DNA from: Alphaproteobacteria bacterium
GTDB taxonomy: Bacteria > Pseudomonadota > Alphaproteobacteria > Rs-D84
Direction: 5' to 3'
Assembly (NCBI GenBank): GCA_017615655.1
Contig: JAFZZS010000013.1
Coordinates: 1 to 64,000, forward strand
Length of the DNA stretch: 64,000 nt
Below, piece after piece: positions 55,693-64,000 of the stretch. The translations under genes were made by a program, and so were the position numbers. The notes beneath the pieces were generated by a model that worked only from the letters and a program-made list of their open reading frames with translations, was not told the DNA's origin and did not search any database. Positions within the stretch are counted from its first letter, which is position 1. Each line of letters starts with the position of its first letter.

Positions 55693-57568
55693 TTTTTTTG
55701 TTTATGCGACAGCCGAGGGATACAGGCCAGATCCTGACCTGACGGTAACAGAATGGGCAGATAAGAACCGGTACCTGTCGAGTGTCGCATCAAGCGAACC
55801 AGGTAAATGGAAAACCGAAAGAACACCATACCTGCAAGAAATAATGGACTGCCTGTCACCAAGCCACCCCTGCGAGAGAGTGGTATTCATGAAAGGCGCA
55901 CAGGTAGGCGGTACGGAATGCGGAAACAACTGGATGGGTTTCTGCATTTGCAACGCACCAGGACCAATGCTGATTGTAAACCCCACAACAGAAACGGCCA
56001 AACGAACATCCAGAATGCGTATTGATCCGGCAATAGAAAACTGTCCGGCATTACGTGAAAAGATAAAAAGCCCACGTTCTCGTGACAGCGGCAACACGAT
56101 GTTGATGAAAGAATTCCCAGGTGGGATCTTGATCATGACAGGTGCGAATTCGCCTGTCGGATTACGATCACTTCCCGTTCGCTATCTGTTCCTGGACGAG
56201 GTAGACGGCTTCCCAGATGAGGCTGGTACCGAGGGCGATCCGGTAGATTTGGCGGTGCAAAGAACTGCAACGTTCAACAACCGCAAAATCTTCGTAGTAT
56301 CAACACCGACCATCAAGGATGCGAGCAGAATTGAGCAAGCATTCCTGGAGGGCGATCAACGATACTTTTATGTGCCATGTCCGCACTGCGGTCATTACCA
56401 AGTGCTGCGCTGGCGCAATGTGATATTTGATCCAAAGAATCTCACAGAGGCAGTTTATAAATGCGAAGAATGTGAGGCAATTTGGCACGATTATCAAAAG
56501 GAACTGATTCTCAAAAAAGGCAGATGGATACCAACGAACCCAGATGCAAACCCTGGGGTTGTGTCGTTTCATTTGTCATCGTTATATTCGCCGCATGGCT
56601 GGACCAGCTGGACGAGCATAGCGAGAGAGTTTCTGGATTCCAAAGATGACCCGTCACGTCTGCAGGTATGGACCAACACAAAGCTGGCCGAAACTTGGGA
56701 AGACATGGCAGGCCAACAAATAGACCCAACAAGTCTGATGGTACGCAGAGAAAAATGGGGTCCGGAACTGCCAAAACAGGTTGTGATATTGACCTGTGGT
56801 GTGGACGTGCAGGACAACCGTTTGGAACTGGAAATCGTTGGCTGGGGTCGAGGCGAAGAATCCTGGTCTATCGATTACCACGTTCTGTATGGCGATCCAA
56901 GCACACCGGAACTGTGGGCGCAGTTAGACGAAGTGCTAAGCCGCAAATATCCGCACAGCAAAGATGTGCCGGACTTACCGATAGCAGCAACCTGCATCGA
57001 CAGTGGCGGACACTATACGGATTACGTCATCAATTACTGCCACGCACGCAGACTGCATGGTGTATTCGCCATCAAAGGTGTGGGTGGTGTTGGGAAACCA
57101 ATCTGGCCAGCAACAGCCAGCAAAAGTTATACCACGAAAAAGCCTGTCTATCTGATAGGTGTGAACGATGCAAAAGACATACTGATGCGCCGGTTACATT
57201 TGGAAGATAGCAGCGGACCTGGAATCTGGCACTTTCCAATGGATCGAGAATCCGATTGGTTTGAGCAGGTAACCAACGAGGTCGCATCAAAGAAACTGAG
57301 CAAAGGCCGTTTGATCCGAGAATGGGTTCCACGCAAGAACGGTGTTCGTACCGAGGGTCTTGACTGCCGAGTGTATGCATACGCAGCGCTGCGAGGACTG
57401 GTGCGAAACTTCCGGTTGAACCTGGACTTAGGTGCAGACAAACTGGCCGAAATCAAAATGAAACAACCACGCAAAGCAACGGTTCTGCAACAACAAAACC
57501 GGTCCGAGCCGACAGGCCCGAGCCAACAACCACGTGGCAGAACAGTACGTAGCCGAGGGATAGCATGA
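55670..57568 (+). CDS. Terminase large subunit (lambda GpA family)
   Basis: 632 residues. DNA-packaging motor ATPase with FMKGAQVGGTECGNNWMGF (Walker A region, about 75), YLFLDEVDGFPDEAG (Walker B, about 172), a zinc-binding CPHCGHYQVLRW...CEECEAIW insert (about 237-265), and the nuclease start CGVDVQDNRLELEIVGWG (about 373). All are GpA hallmarks. Overlaps the next gene by ATGA. Confidence 0.95.
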   Translation: MVELDPDSFFVYATAEGYRPDPDLTVTEWADKNRYLSSVASSEPGKWKTERTPYLQEIMDCLSPSHPCERVVFMKGAQVGGTECGNNWMGFCICNAPGPMLIVNPTTETAKRTSRMRIDPAIENCPALREKIKSPRSRDSGNTMLMKEFPGGILIMTGANSPVGLRSLPVRYLFLDEVDGFPDEAGTEGDPVDLAVQRTATFNNRKIFVVSTPTIKDASRIEQAFLEGDQRYFYVPCPHCGHYQVLRWRNVIFDPKNLTEAVYKCEECEAIWHDYQKELILKKGRWIPTNPDANPGVVSFHLSSLYSPHGWTSWTSIAREFLDSKDDPSRLQVWTNTKLAETWEDMAGQQIDPTSLMVRREKWGPELPKQVVILTCGVDVQDNRLELEIVGWGRGEESWSIDYHVLYGDPSTPELWAQLDEVLSRKYPHSKDVPDLPIAATCIDSGGHYTDYVINYCHARRLHGVFAIKGVGGVGKPIWPATASKSYTTKKPVYLIGVNDAKDILMRRLHLEDSSGPGIWHFPMDRESDWFEQVTNEVASKKLSKGRLIREWVPRKNGVRTEGLDCRVYAYAALRGLVRNFRLNLDLGADKLAEIKMKQPRKATVLQQQNRSEPTGPSQQPRGRTVRSRGIA

Positions 57569-57786
57569 CAACAACGATAAGAATAAAAACCTATGAGGAA
57601 CAACTGGTCGAGGTGCAAGAGGCAATCACAGCAATCCTAACCGGTGCTCAAGAGGCATCGTATAACAATCAGAAAGTTAGGAAAGCAGACCTATCTGCAC
57701 TGCAGGCGAGAGAGGAATATCTGCAAAAACAAATCGCATTGAAAAAACGTGGTGGCATTCCAGTACGTGGGGCCACACCAGTCTAA
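57565..57786 (+). CDS. gpW-like head-tail joining protein
   Basis: 73 residues, the size of lambda gpW: YEEQLVEVQEAITAILTGAQEASYNNQKVRKADLSALQAREEYLQKQIA. It plugs the portal and provides the docking surface for the tail. Located between terminase and portal as in lambda. Confidence 0.85.
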   Translation: MTTTIRIKTYEEQLVEVQEAITAILTGAQEASYNNQKVRKADLSALQAREEYLQKQIALKKRGGIPVRGATPV

Positions 57787-57797
57787 ACGGATGAACA

Positions 57798-59363
57798 ATG
57801 AACAAGATTAAAATACCACCGCAAAACTTTGTGGATAAAGCAATATCCTGGATCGCACCACAGGCAGGTCTAAGACGTTGGCAGGCACGAACCCAGATGG
57901 CAATGCTGGGCGGTTACACCGGTGCAAGCAAAAGCCGCAGACAAACACAGACGTGGGCTCCGATCAAGGGATCCGGCAACAACGTAACATTGGACGATTT
58001 GCCAGTGCTGCGTGACAGATCTCGTGATTTGCTCCGCAATGCTCCACTGGCTGTCGGGGCGGTCAGCACTGTTGTGACCAACGTTGTTGGAACCGGACTG
58101 AAACCACAGGCACACATAGACCGTAATGTATTGAAACCATATCTGAAAACCGATGAGGCAATGGAAGAATGGGAAAACAAAGCAGAACGTATATTTCAAA
58201 TGTGGGCCGATAACAGAGATTGCGATATAACACGTTGCCAAAACTTTGCAGAGATGCAGGCACTGGTCCTGCGTTCCTGTTTGGAATCCGGCGATGTGTT
58301 TGCATTAAGAAAATACAAAGAACATGACGGCAATCCATTTGGCACATCAATCCAGATCGTAGAGGCAGACAGAGTAGCAACACCGGATGAAGACAATGAA
58401 AAAGTCGTGGCCGGTGTGGAACTAGATGATGATGGCGCACCGGTTGCATACCACATAACAAACCATCACCCAGATGACTATGACCAGGGTGCGCTGGAAT
58501 TTGCAAAGGTGGATGCGTTTGATGAAAACGGATACCGACAGGTGCTGCATATATTCAACAGAAACAGACCAGGAATGACACGAGGCGTGCCATATCTTGC
58601 TCCGGTTATAGAAAGCCTCAAGCAATTAGACAGATACACCGAGGCCGAAATAATGGCAGCAGTGATATCTTCAATGTTCACGATATTTGTAAAGACAGAA
58701 TCTGAAGAGGGATTGCAACCGATGGTGCCAATGTCTGGTACGGAATCAACGACACTTCCACGTGGCGATGATTACAAACTGTCGCCTGGTGCAATCTTAG
58801 ATTTACAACCAAACGAGGCAATCGAAATCGCAGATCCAAAAAGACCGAACCAATCATTTGATGGGTTCGTGCAATCGATACTGCGACAAATCGGGGTGGC
58901 TTTGGAACTGCCGTTTGAAATACTGATCAAGCATTTCACAGCAAGTTATTCAGCAGCACAGGCAGCATTGGTTGAGGCATGGAAGACATTCAGTGCAAGG
59001 CGCACATGGATGGCAAACCAGTTCTGCCAACCAGTGTATGAAATGGTAATCAGCGAGGCAATCGCAAAAGGGTTCCTGGATGCCCCAGGGTTCTTTTCAG
59101 ATCCATTTGTTCGGGCCGCATATTTGGGTGCCGAGTGGATCGGACCACCAAGGGGCCAGATTGACCAATTGAAAGAAATCCGAGCCGCAGCATATCGGGT
59201 AGATTTGGGCGTTTCGACTTTGGAAGAAGAAACCGCGCAGATCACAGGTGGATCATGGGAAACAAAACACATCCAGCGAGCCAAGGAACAGAAACTACGA
59301 ACCGAGGCAGGATTGGTAACAGCGATAGACAATGACACTGGTGATGAAAAAGATGAAGAATAA
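57798..59363 (+). CDS. Phage portal protein (lambda gpB family)
   Basis: 521 residues. DRSRDLLRNAPLAVGAVSTVVTNVVGTGLKPQ, ADRVATPDEDNEKVVAGVELD, RNRPGMTRGVPYLAPVIESLKQLDRYTEAEIMAA and LPFEILIKHFTASYSAAQAALVEAWKTF are typical of lambda-type portals. Forms the dodecameric ring through which DNA enters the capsid. Confidence 0.95.
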   Translation: MNKIKIPPQNFVDKAISWIAPQAGLRRWQARTQMAMLGGYTGASKSRRQTQTWAPIKGSGNNVTLDDLPVLRDRSRDLLRNAPLAVGAVSTVVTNVVGTGLKPQAHIDRNVLKPYLKTDEAMEEWENKAERIFQMWADNRDCDITRCQNFAEMQALVLRSCLESGDVFALRKYKEHDGNPFGTSIQIVEADRVATPDEDNEKVVAGVELDDDGAPVAYHITNHHPDDYDQGALEFAKVDAFDENGYRQVLHIFNRNRPGMTRGVPYLAPVIESLKQLDRYTEAEIMAAVISSMFTIFVKTESEEGLQPMVPMSGTESTTLPRGDDYKLSPGAILDLQPNEAIEIADPKRPNQSFDGFVQSILRQIGVALELPFEILIKHFTASYSAAQAALVEAWKTFSARRTWMANQFCQPVYEMVISEAIAKGFLDAPGFFSDPFVRAAYLGAEWIGPPRGQIDQLKEIRAAAYRVDLGVSTLEEETAQITGGSWETKHIQRAKEQKLRTEAGLVTAIDNDTGDEKDEE

Positions 59364-59383
59364 TTTTTTTCTGGACTTTTTTA

Positions 59384-59392
59384 TGGTATAAT
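59384..59392 (+). promoter_or_regulatory. Extended -10 promoter of the prophage toxin-antitoxin pair
   Basis: TGGTATAAT without a good -35, 42 bases before the antitoxin start. Confidence 0.55.
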
Positions 59393-59433
59393 GTTAGCAT
59401 TAAATTGAACATCAAATTAGATGCGAGGTAAAA

Positions 59434-59736
59434 ATGATAGCAAATCCTGAAAATATTATTTCTTTAACAGATTTTAAGCGCAATGCAGCAGATGTTGTAA
59501 AGCGCATAAAAGATGATAAATCGCCAGCTGTCTTGACTGTCAACGGTGCAGCATCTGTGGTTGTGCTGGACGCAAACGAATATCACAGAATTGCACGCGA
59601 TGCAGAGATGGGATCTATGATGCGTGGCATTGAAGATGGTTTGAAAAGCATGGAAGAAAATCGTGGTATGCCTTTGGATGCCGCATTCAAAATGCTGAAA
59701 CAAGATATGCGTCTTGCAACAAAACGTCAAGGTTAG
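59434..59736 (+). CDS. Phd/YefM-family antitoxin
   Basis: 100 residues. ISLTDFKRNAADVVKRIKDDKSPAVLTVNGAASVVVLDANEYHRI is the Phd/YefM DNA-binding start; the C-terminal part (about 60-100) would wrap the toxin. Start follows GAGGTAAAA. Own promoter, so independent of the head operon. Confidence 0.9.
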   Translation: MIANPENIISLTDFKRNAADVVKRIKDDKSPAVLTVNGAASVVVLDANEYHRIARDAEMGSMMRGIEDGLKSMEENRGMPLDAAFKMLKQDMRLATKRQG

Positions 59737-59739
59737 ACA

Positions 59740-60042
59740 ATGGCAAAAAAATATTCAGTTATAGTTGAAGAGCGTGCATATAATGATTTGCGTGATATAT
59801 TTATTTATATCGCAAAAGATTCGCCTTTGATTGCGGATCAAATATATGACGGTCTTTTGGAACAGATGCATTCTTTGGAAGAATTTCCAGAACGGCATCA
59901 AGTTATTATAATTGTTCGCGACCATGAGATCAGACATTTGGTATTCAAGAAAGGATTTCGAATACTATATACAATACGCGGTAATGAGGTCCATATTTTA
60001 CACTGTTTCAGATCAGAACAAAATATAGAAGACGTATTATAG
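59740..60042 (+). CDS. RelE/ParE-family toxin
   Basis: 100 residues: VIVEERAYNDLRDIFIYIAKDSPLIADQIYDGLLEQMHSLEEFPERH then RHLVFKKGFRILYTIRGNEVHILHCFRSEQN, the ParE layout. Three bases after the antitoxin stop. Poisons gyrase or translation in relatives. Confidence 0.9.
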   Translation: MAKKYSVIVEERAYNDLRDIFIYIAKDSPLIADQIYDGLLEQMHSLEEFPERHQVIIIVRDHEIRHLVFKKGFRILYTIRGNEVHILHCFRSEQNIEDVL

Positions 60043-60060
60043 AATTTTATTAGAAAACCA

Positions 60061-60088
60061 CACCCCACCAAAACGGTGGGGTGTTTTT
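60061..60088 (+). terminator. Terminator of the toxin-antitoxin pair
   Basis: CACCCCACC, loop AAAAC, GGTGGGGTG, T5. It closes the inserted unit just before the protease gene. Confidence 0.75.
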
Positions 60089-60110
60089 ATACACCAAAAA
60101 AGGAAAGGAC

Positions 60111-61376
60111 ATGAAGAAGATAAAGATGAAGAATGAATTTCAAACATTCGCAAAGCATTGGGCAATAGAACCTAGTGCGATGCAATTGGTCGCAGCAACA
60201 TTCAAGGAGGTCCAATCGGGCCTTTCTTTATTTGCGCAAAAACCATTGGTAAATACATACACAACGACAATTCGCGATGGGGTGGCAGTTATCCCCATTC
60301 ATGGAATTATCACGCCACGTGCCGATGTATTTACGTTTCTGATGGGTGGCACAGCATTGGAATTGCTGGCCCGAGATTTGCAAGCCGCATTGGATAATCC
60401 AGAGGTCAATGCGATATTGCTGGATATCGACAGCCCTGGGGGCGTGGCGGTTGGACCATCAGAAATGGCGGACACCATTCGCAAAGCAACACAGAAGAAA
60501 CCGATATGGGCATACGTTGGCCGTAATTGTTGTTCGGCAGCATATTGGTTGGCATCAGCAGCAAGCAACATCGTTGCACAAAAGACGGCATTGCTGGGCA
60601 GCATTGGCGTTGTATCCAGTGTAGCAGTTCAAGAACAACCGGATGCAGATGGATATAAACAAATAGAAATTGTTTCTTCGAATGCGAAAAACAAAAGACC
60701 AGACCCGAGAACACCCGAGGGCGAGGCAACAATCCGTTCAGAATTAGATGCGTTGGAGGCCGAATTTATTCAATCGGTTGCCACGTATCGAAATGTCGGA
60801 ACAGATACGGTCAAAAGCGATTTTGGCCAAGGCGGTGTGGTTGTCGGCGAGGCAGCAATAAATGCTGGCATGGCCGATGAAATCGGGGATTACGAAACAA
60901 CCATCAAAAATTTATCAACCAAAACCAAAGGAGAAAACAGCATGGATGCGAAAGCCATCACAAAAGACCAAATTGCTGCCTACCGCGCCGAGGGTGCAAA
61001 GGCAGAACGCGAACGTCTTTTGGCATTGGATGAAGTTGCGGTTGCAGGTCATGAAGATCTGTTGGCCAAAGCGAAAGCCGATCCAAATATGACAGCGGAA
61101 AAATTGGCATTACAAATCGTAAAAGCAGAAAAAGCCAAAGGTGGCGATTATCTGAACGGTCTGAAAAAGGCCGCAAATTCTATGCCACAGGTTGCACCAA
61201 GCACAAAGCCAGTGGCAAAAGTAAACAAAGGGGCAACACCGGAAGAACGTGCAAAAAATGAATGGGCAAGCAACCCAGAAATCCGCAGTGAATTCAATGG
61301 GGATAAAGATGCGTTCATTGCATATTGCGTTGCACAGGAAAACGGTCAAATCAAAATCCAAACCAAAGGGGAATAA
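60111..61376 (+). CDS. S49-family capsid maturation protease with C-terminal scaffold domain
   Basis: 421 residues from ATG 60111, after AAAGGAAAGGAC. The S49 (SppA/ClpP-fold) domain spans about 70-260: LLDIDSPGGVAVG, RNCCSAAYWLASAAS with the Ser nucleophile, and ALLGSIGVVS. The last 144 residues (DAKAITKDQIAAYRAEGAKAERERLLALDEV) are a charged helical scaffold. Same arrangement as lambda gpC/Nu3. Ends three bases before the decoration gene. Confidence 0.9.
   Translation: MKKIKMKNEFQTFAKHWAIEPSAMQLVAATFKEVQSGLSLFAQKPLVNTYTTTIRDGVAVIPIHGIITPRADVFTFLMGGTALELLARDLQAALDNPEVNAILLDIDSPGGVAVGPSEMADTIRKATQKKPIWAYVGRNCCSAAYWLASAASNIVAQKTALLGSIGVVSSVAVQEQPDADGYKQIEIVSSNAKNKRPDPRTPEGEATIRSELDALEAEFIQSVATYRNVGTDTVKSDFGQGGVVVGEAAINAGMADEIGDYETTIKNLSTKTKGENSMDAKAITKDQIAAYRAEGAKAERERLLALDEVAVAGHEDLLAKAKADPNMTAEKLALQIVKAEKAKGGDYLNGLKKAANSMPQVAPSTKPVAKVNKGATPEERAKNEWASNPEIRSEFNGDKDAFIAYCVAQENGQIKIQTKGE
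60942..61376 (+). CDS. Internal in-frame start: scaffolding protein (Nu3-like)
   Basis: ATG 60942 is in frame with the protease (residue 278) and has its own strong AAAGGAG, nine bases upstream. It would give a 144-residue scaffold without the protease domain, as lambda Nu3 is made from within gene C. Confidence 0.7.
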   Translation: MDAKAITKDQIAAYRAEGAKAERERLLALDEVAVAGHEDLLAKAKADPNMTAEKLALQIVKAEKAKGGDYLNGLKKAANSMPQVAPSTKPVAKVNKGATPEERAKNEWASNPEIRSEFNGDKDAFIAYCVAQENGQIKIQTKGE

Positions 61377-61379
61377 GAC

Positions 61380-61955
61380 ATGGCCAAAATAACAAAGAAT
61401 GTAATTAGAAATTTCGAAACACAGGCGGATACAAACACAGTCGCAGTTGCGGCAGGTGTTCATATCTTCCAGGGAATGTTGTTGGGATTGAATGACGGAT
61501 ATGCGCGTCCATTTCAAGCCGGCGACAAAATAGTTGGTTTTGCGAAAGATGAAATCGACAATCGCAACGGTCAAGCCGGCGATAAAAAAGTGGATGTAAA
61601 AGCACGCGGCAAAATCTGTTTGGAAATCGCAAGTTTGGCACAGACAAGTATCGGCAGCGATGTTGTTGCAACAGATGACGATACATTTGCGCTGGGATCA
61701 GACGGCGATTATTTCGGCAAAGTGTTGCGTTTGGAAGATGCGGCACATGCGATTGTTGCATTTGATTTCATTTATGTGAAAGAAACCGCAGCATCCGAAG
61801 AAACCACAGAAACGGAAACACCAGCAGAAACACCATCTGGCACCGAAACACCAAGTGGTACTGAAACACCAGCAGGCAGCGATACACCTGCAGGTGGCGA
61901 TGACACACCGGGATCAGATGAACCAGAAACACCAGCTAACACAGAGGGGCAATAA
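61380..61955 (+). CDS. DUF2190-like capsid decoration protein with Thr/Pro-rich tail
   Basis: 191 residues. The first 135 residues (FETQADTNTVAVAAGVHIFQGMLLGLNDGYARPFQAGDKIVGFA) match DUF2190/gpD-like cement proteins that stabilise the filled head. From about 137 a low-complexity tail repeats ETP, SGT and GSD units (TETPSGTETPSGTETPAG), acidic and extended, probably surface-displayed. Confidence 0.8.
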   Translation: MAKITKNVIRNFETQADTNTVAVAAGVHIFQGMLLGLNDGYARPFQAGDKIVGFAKDEIDNRNGQAGDKKVDVKARGKICLEIASLAQTSIGSDVVATDDDTFALGSDGDYFGKVLRLEDAAHAIVAFDFIYVKETAASEETTETETPAETPSGTETPSGTETPAGSDTPAGGDDTPGSDEPETPANTEGQ

Positions 61956-61957
61956 AG

Positions 61958-62908
61958 ATGAATAAATTATCTTCAAGAGCCATCATTGGCCAATTTTATA
62001 AACGCTTGAACGAAAACAGCGGAATGGAATGGATAGAGGCCATTTCAAACTACTTCACATCGGATCAAGATACAGAAGAATATGCATGGATCGGCCAATC
62101 GCCGGTTATGCGTGAATGGGCCGGCGGCCGCCATGCCAAAGGATTCACATCCAACGGTATTACAATCGAAAATAAACATTTCGAGGCGACACTGGATATC
62201 CCATTGAAACACTTGCGCCGCGATAAGACCGGGCAAATTCAAGTTCGCATTGGCGAATTGGCGACAAGAACAAACAGCCATTGGGCATTGTTATTGTCCA
62301 AATTGATAGCCGATGGCGAAACATTGCCATGCTATGACGGCAAAAAGTTCTTTGCGGATGATCACAAAGAGGGTCGTTCCGGAACGCAATCGAACAAAAT
62401 TGAATTCAATTTGGCGACTGCATCAGTGAACGGCGAAGTTGGAACAGCGGATGCGCCAACCGAGGCAGCATTGCGTGAGGCAATATTGGCCGGTATCCAA
62501 CAGATCATCAGTTTCAAAGACGATCAAGGCGAACCGATGAACGAAAACGCATCAAAATTCTTGGTCATGGTACCAGTGAATTTATGGTTCGTTGCCAAGG
62601 CAGCATTGGCAGCACCATTGTCTGTCGGCGGCGCAAGCAACCCGGTCAAGGTTTTTGCAGATCTTGATATCGGGGTGGCGGCAAATCCACGTTTGACCGG
62701 AAACAAGATTTATGTTTTCCGCGCAGATGGCGATGTGAAAGCATTCATCCGCCAAGAAGAAACAGCGGTCCAGATCAAAGCCAAAGCCGAGGGTTCAGAA
62801 TATGAATTCGATCATGATGCGCACCAATATGGTGTCGACACATGGCGCAATGTCGGCTATGGATATTGGCAACAAGCGTGCCAAGTGACTTTAACAAAAA
62901 CAGAGTAA
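61958..62908 (+). CDS. Major capsid protein (Mu gpT family)
   Basis: 316 residues. YKRLNENSGMEWIEAISNYFTSDQDTEEYAWIGQSPVMREW and GFTSNGITIENKHFEATLDIPLKHLRRDKTGQIQVRIGELA are typical for Mu gpT-type head subunits, an HK97-fold capsid. FFADDHKEGRSGTQSN is also conserved. Follows the decoration gene by two bases. Confidence 0.92.
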   Translation: MNKLSSRAIIGQFYKRLNENSGMEWIEAISNYFTSDQDTEEYAWIGQSPVMREWAGGRHAKGFTSNGITIENKHFEATLDIPLKHLRRDKTGQIQVRIGELATRTNSHWALLLSKLIADGETLPCYDGKKFFADDHKEGRSGTQSNKIEFNLATASVNGEVGTADAPTEAALREAILAGIQQIISFKDDQGEPMNENASKFLVMVPVNLWFVAKAALAAPLSVGGASNPVKVFADLDIGVAANPRLTGNKIYVFRADGDVKAFIRQEETAVQIKAKAEGSEYEFDHDAHQYGVDTWRNVGYGYWQQACQVTLTKTE

Positions 62909-62911
62909 ACA

Positions 62912-63238
62912 ATGTTTGACTTTGACAATTTTGTTAATAAACCAAGCATGGATATCTTTGGGCGGCCGGTAACGTACCGCCCAAAGAATACCCAGTTTGC
63001 ACCGTTCGAAATCACAGGCGATTTCCATAAGAGTTACATGGAAATTGAATTGAAAAATGCAGGCGCGGACATATCATCGGCCAAGATAGTTTTATTTGTA
63101 CGGCTGGTTGATTTTCCGACCACATATCCAAAACCAAAGCAAGGCGACTACGTTGAGATTTGGGGCGTGACATATCAAATAATTGATATTGAACATCATA
63201 TCCCCGGATCAAGAAAACTGGTTCTACATGAAGAATGA
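62912..63238 (+). CDS. Head-tail joining protein (gpFII-like)
   Basis: 108 residues. DIFGRPVTYRPKNTQFAPFEITGDFH, then PKQGDYVEIWGVTYQIIDIEH, a small beta-barrel connector of the FII type. Overlaps the next gene by four bases. Confidence 0.75.
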   Translation: MFDFDNFVNKPSMDIFGRPVTYRPKNTQFAPFEITGDFHKSYMEIELKNAGADISSAKIVLFVRLVDFPTTYPKPKQGDYVEIWGVTYQIIDIEHHIPGSRKLVLHEE

Positions 63239-63666
63239 CACACGCAAGACAAGACATCAGAGAACAAATCGCAGAACATTTGCGAACAGAATTTGTGAAT
63301 GTATTCACATCACGATCCAAAGTTTTGTTCGAACAAGACATGCCAGCGATACTTGTTTATACAGCAAACGAAACGATCCAAAAAGAAAGATGGGATACGG
63401 ATGGATTTGGAAATTTGTTTCGCGATTTGGATGTTTCAATAGAGGCAATCGATATTGGCAAAGATGATTTGGATAACAAATTAGATACGATGGCCGAAAC
63501 GATTGAACGGTTATTCGATGGGTGGGAAATGCCAAACAGAATGAATGCGGTTTTGCGTTTCAAAAGCACCGAAACAGATATGAGTATTGACGGCAATAAA
63601 ATATATGGCGCGATCAAATTAACATTCACATTAACGTACCAAACGGAAACGAATAATGAGCATTGA
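63235..63666 (+). CDS. Probable tail completion/terminator protein (gpU-like)
   Basis: 143 residues. HARQDIREQIAEHLRTEF, PAILVYTANETIQKE, and a beta-rich end FKSTETDMSIDGNKIYGAIKLTFTLTY match the alpha/beta tail-terminator fold. Placed between the connector and the baseplate gene, with an 11-base overlap to the latter. Confidence 0.7.
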   Translation: MTHARQDIREQIAEHLRTEFVNVFTSRSKVLFEQDMPAILVYTANETIQKERWDTDGFGNLFRDLDVSIEAIDIGKDDLDNKLDTMAETIERLFDGWEMPNRMNAVLRFKSTETDMSIDGNKIYGAIKLTFTLTYQTETNNEH

Positions 63667-64000
63667 ACAAGGCAAAGATATTTCAGAATTATTCCGTCGT
63701 ATCGGGAATTTAATCCGCATTGGTAAAGTGATTTCTGTCGATTATACAAAGGCAAAAGCAAAGGTTAAAATTGGCAATTTAACAACAGATTATTTGCCCT
63801 GGTTGACCCCAAGCACATCCGCATGGATACCATTGAGGAATGGTGAACAGGTTCTTGTTTTGTCGCCGAATGGTGATCTGCGAATGGGGATGATTTTGCC
63901 AGCATTGTATCAAAATACAAAAACGCCACCGGCACATGATTCAAACAAAATCACATTTAATGTTGATGTGAATCACAAAGGAAATGTAACAGCAACAGGC
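63656..64000 (+). CDS. Phage baseplate assembly protein V (partial)
   Basis: The first 115 residues are seen; the gene runs off the window. RRIGNLIRIGKVISVDYTKAKAKVKIGNLTTDYLPWLTPSTSAW and EQVLVLSPNGDLRMGMILPALYQ are the OB-fold start of gpV spike proteins (P2 gpV, Mu gp45). It forms the central spike of a contractile tail. Hence the prophage is probably a myovirus. Start overlaps the preceding gene. Confidence 0.92.
   Translation, partial: MSIEQGKDISELFRRIGNLIRIGKVISVDYTKAKAKVKIGNLTTDYLPWLTPSTSAWIPLRNGEQVLVLSPNGDLRMGMILPALYQNTKTPPAHDSNKITFNVDVNHKGNVTATG

Overview
The window is AT-rich bacterial DNA and most probably comes from a host-associated (gut-type) alphaproteobacterium. This is inferred from the gene set: a SAM-II-type riboswitch upstream of metK, an ihfB-like gene, a fused AccD-AccA carboxyltransferase, several secreted fibre-like or Cys-rich surface proteins, and a prophage with a ParB-domain/CcrM-like methylase. 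No 16S rRNA gene is present to settle the lineage.

Bases 1-31,500 are chromosome. They hold housekeeping genes (fabI, ligA, a class A penicillin-binding protein, rpsU, aroK, mscL, recG, an M48 peptidase, rph, ihfB-like, fused accDA, trpS, metK), tRNA-Ala(TGC), tRNA-His(GTG) and tRNA-Ser(GCT), a DUF4258/HTH toxin-antitoxin pair and a PemK/MazF-like toxin. They also hold a 1,883-residue secreted surface protein and a family of small secreted fibre-like proteins. Promoters are easy to read (TTGNNN, 16-18 bp, TANNNT). Several place the start point on or next to the ATG, which suggests leaderless mRNAs. RNA-level control looks rich: a metK leader with a riboswitch, a short ORF and an anti-SD hairpin; a Trp-containing short ORF ahead of trpS; a multi-domain structured RNA at 14.9-15.1 kb; and a promoter-to-terminator small RNA at 10.0 kb.

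Bases 31,500-35,300 are accessory: an outer-membrane beta-barrel, a GH24 lysozyme, a small membrane protein, an unusual fusion of a phage MuF/gp7-like motif to a DUF2778 (L,D-transpeptidase-like) domain, and a HigBA pair. Bases 35,400-46,500 form a defence island flanked by arrays of short repeats and by a 20-bp repeat derived from tRNA-Asn. Its genes are an Mrr-like nuclease, a membrane protein, an ASCH protein, a three-gene restriction-modification operon with two methylases, a defence-type reverse transcriptase, a small RNA candidate and a DUF3800 protein.

From about 46,490 to beyond the right end lies a prophage. It starts at a tRNA-Asn 3' half with an integrase and an excisionase-like gene, then carries small early genes, a ParB-methylase behind iterated repeats, lambda-type terminase, gpW-like protein and portal, a toxin-antitoxin pair inserted in the head operon, an S49 protease with an in-frame internal scaffold start, a decoration protein, a Mu gpT-type capsid protein, head-tail joining and tail-completion genes, and the start of a gpV-type baseplate gene. 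The tail therefore looks contractile.
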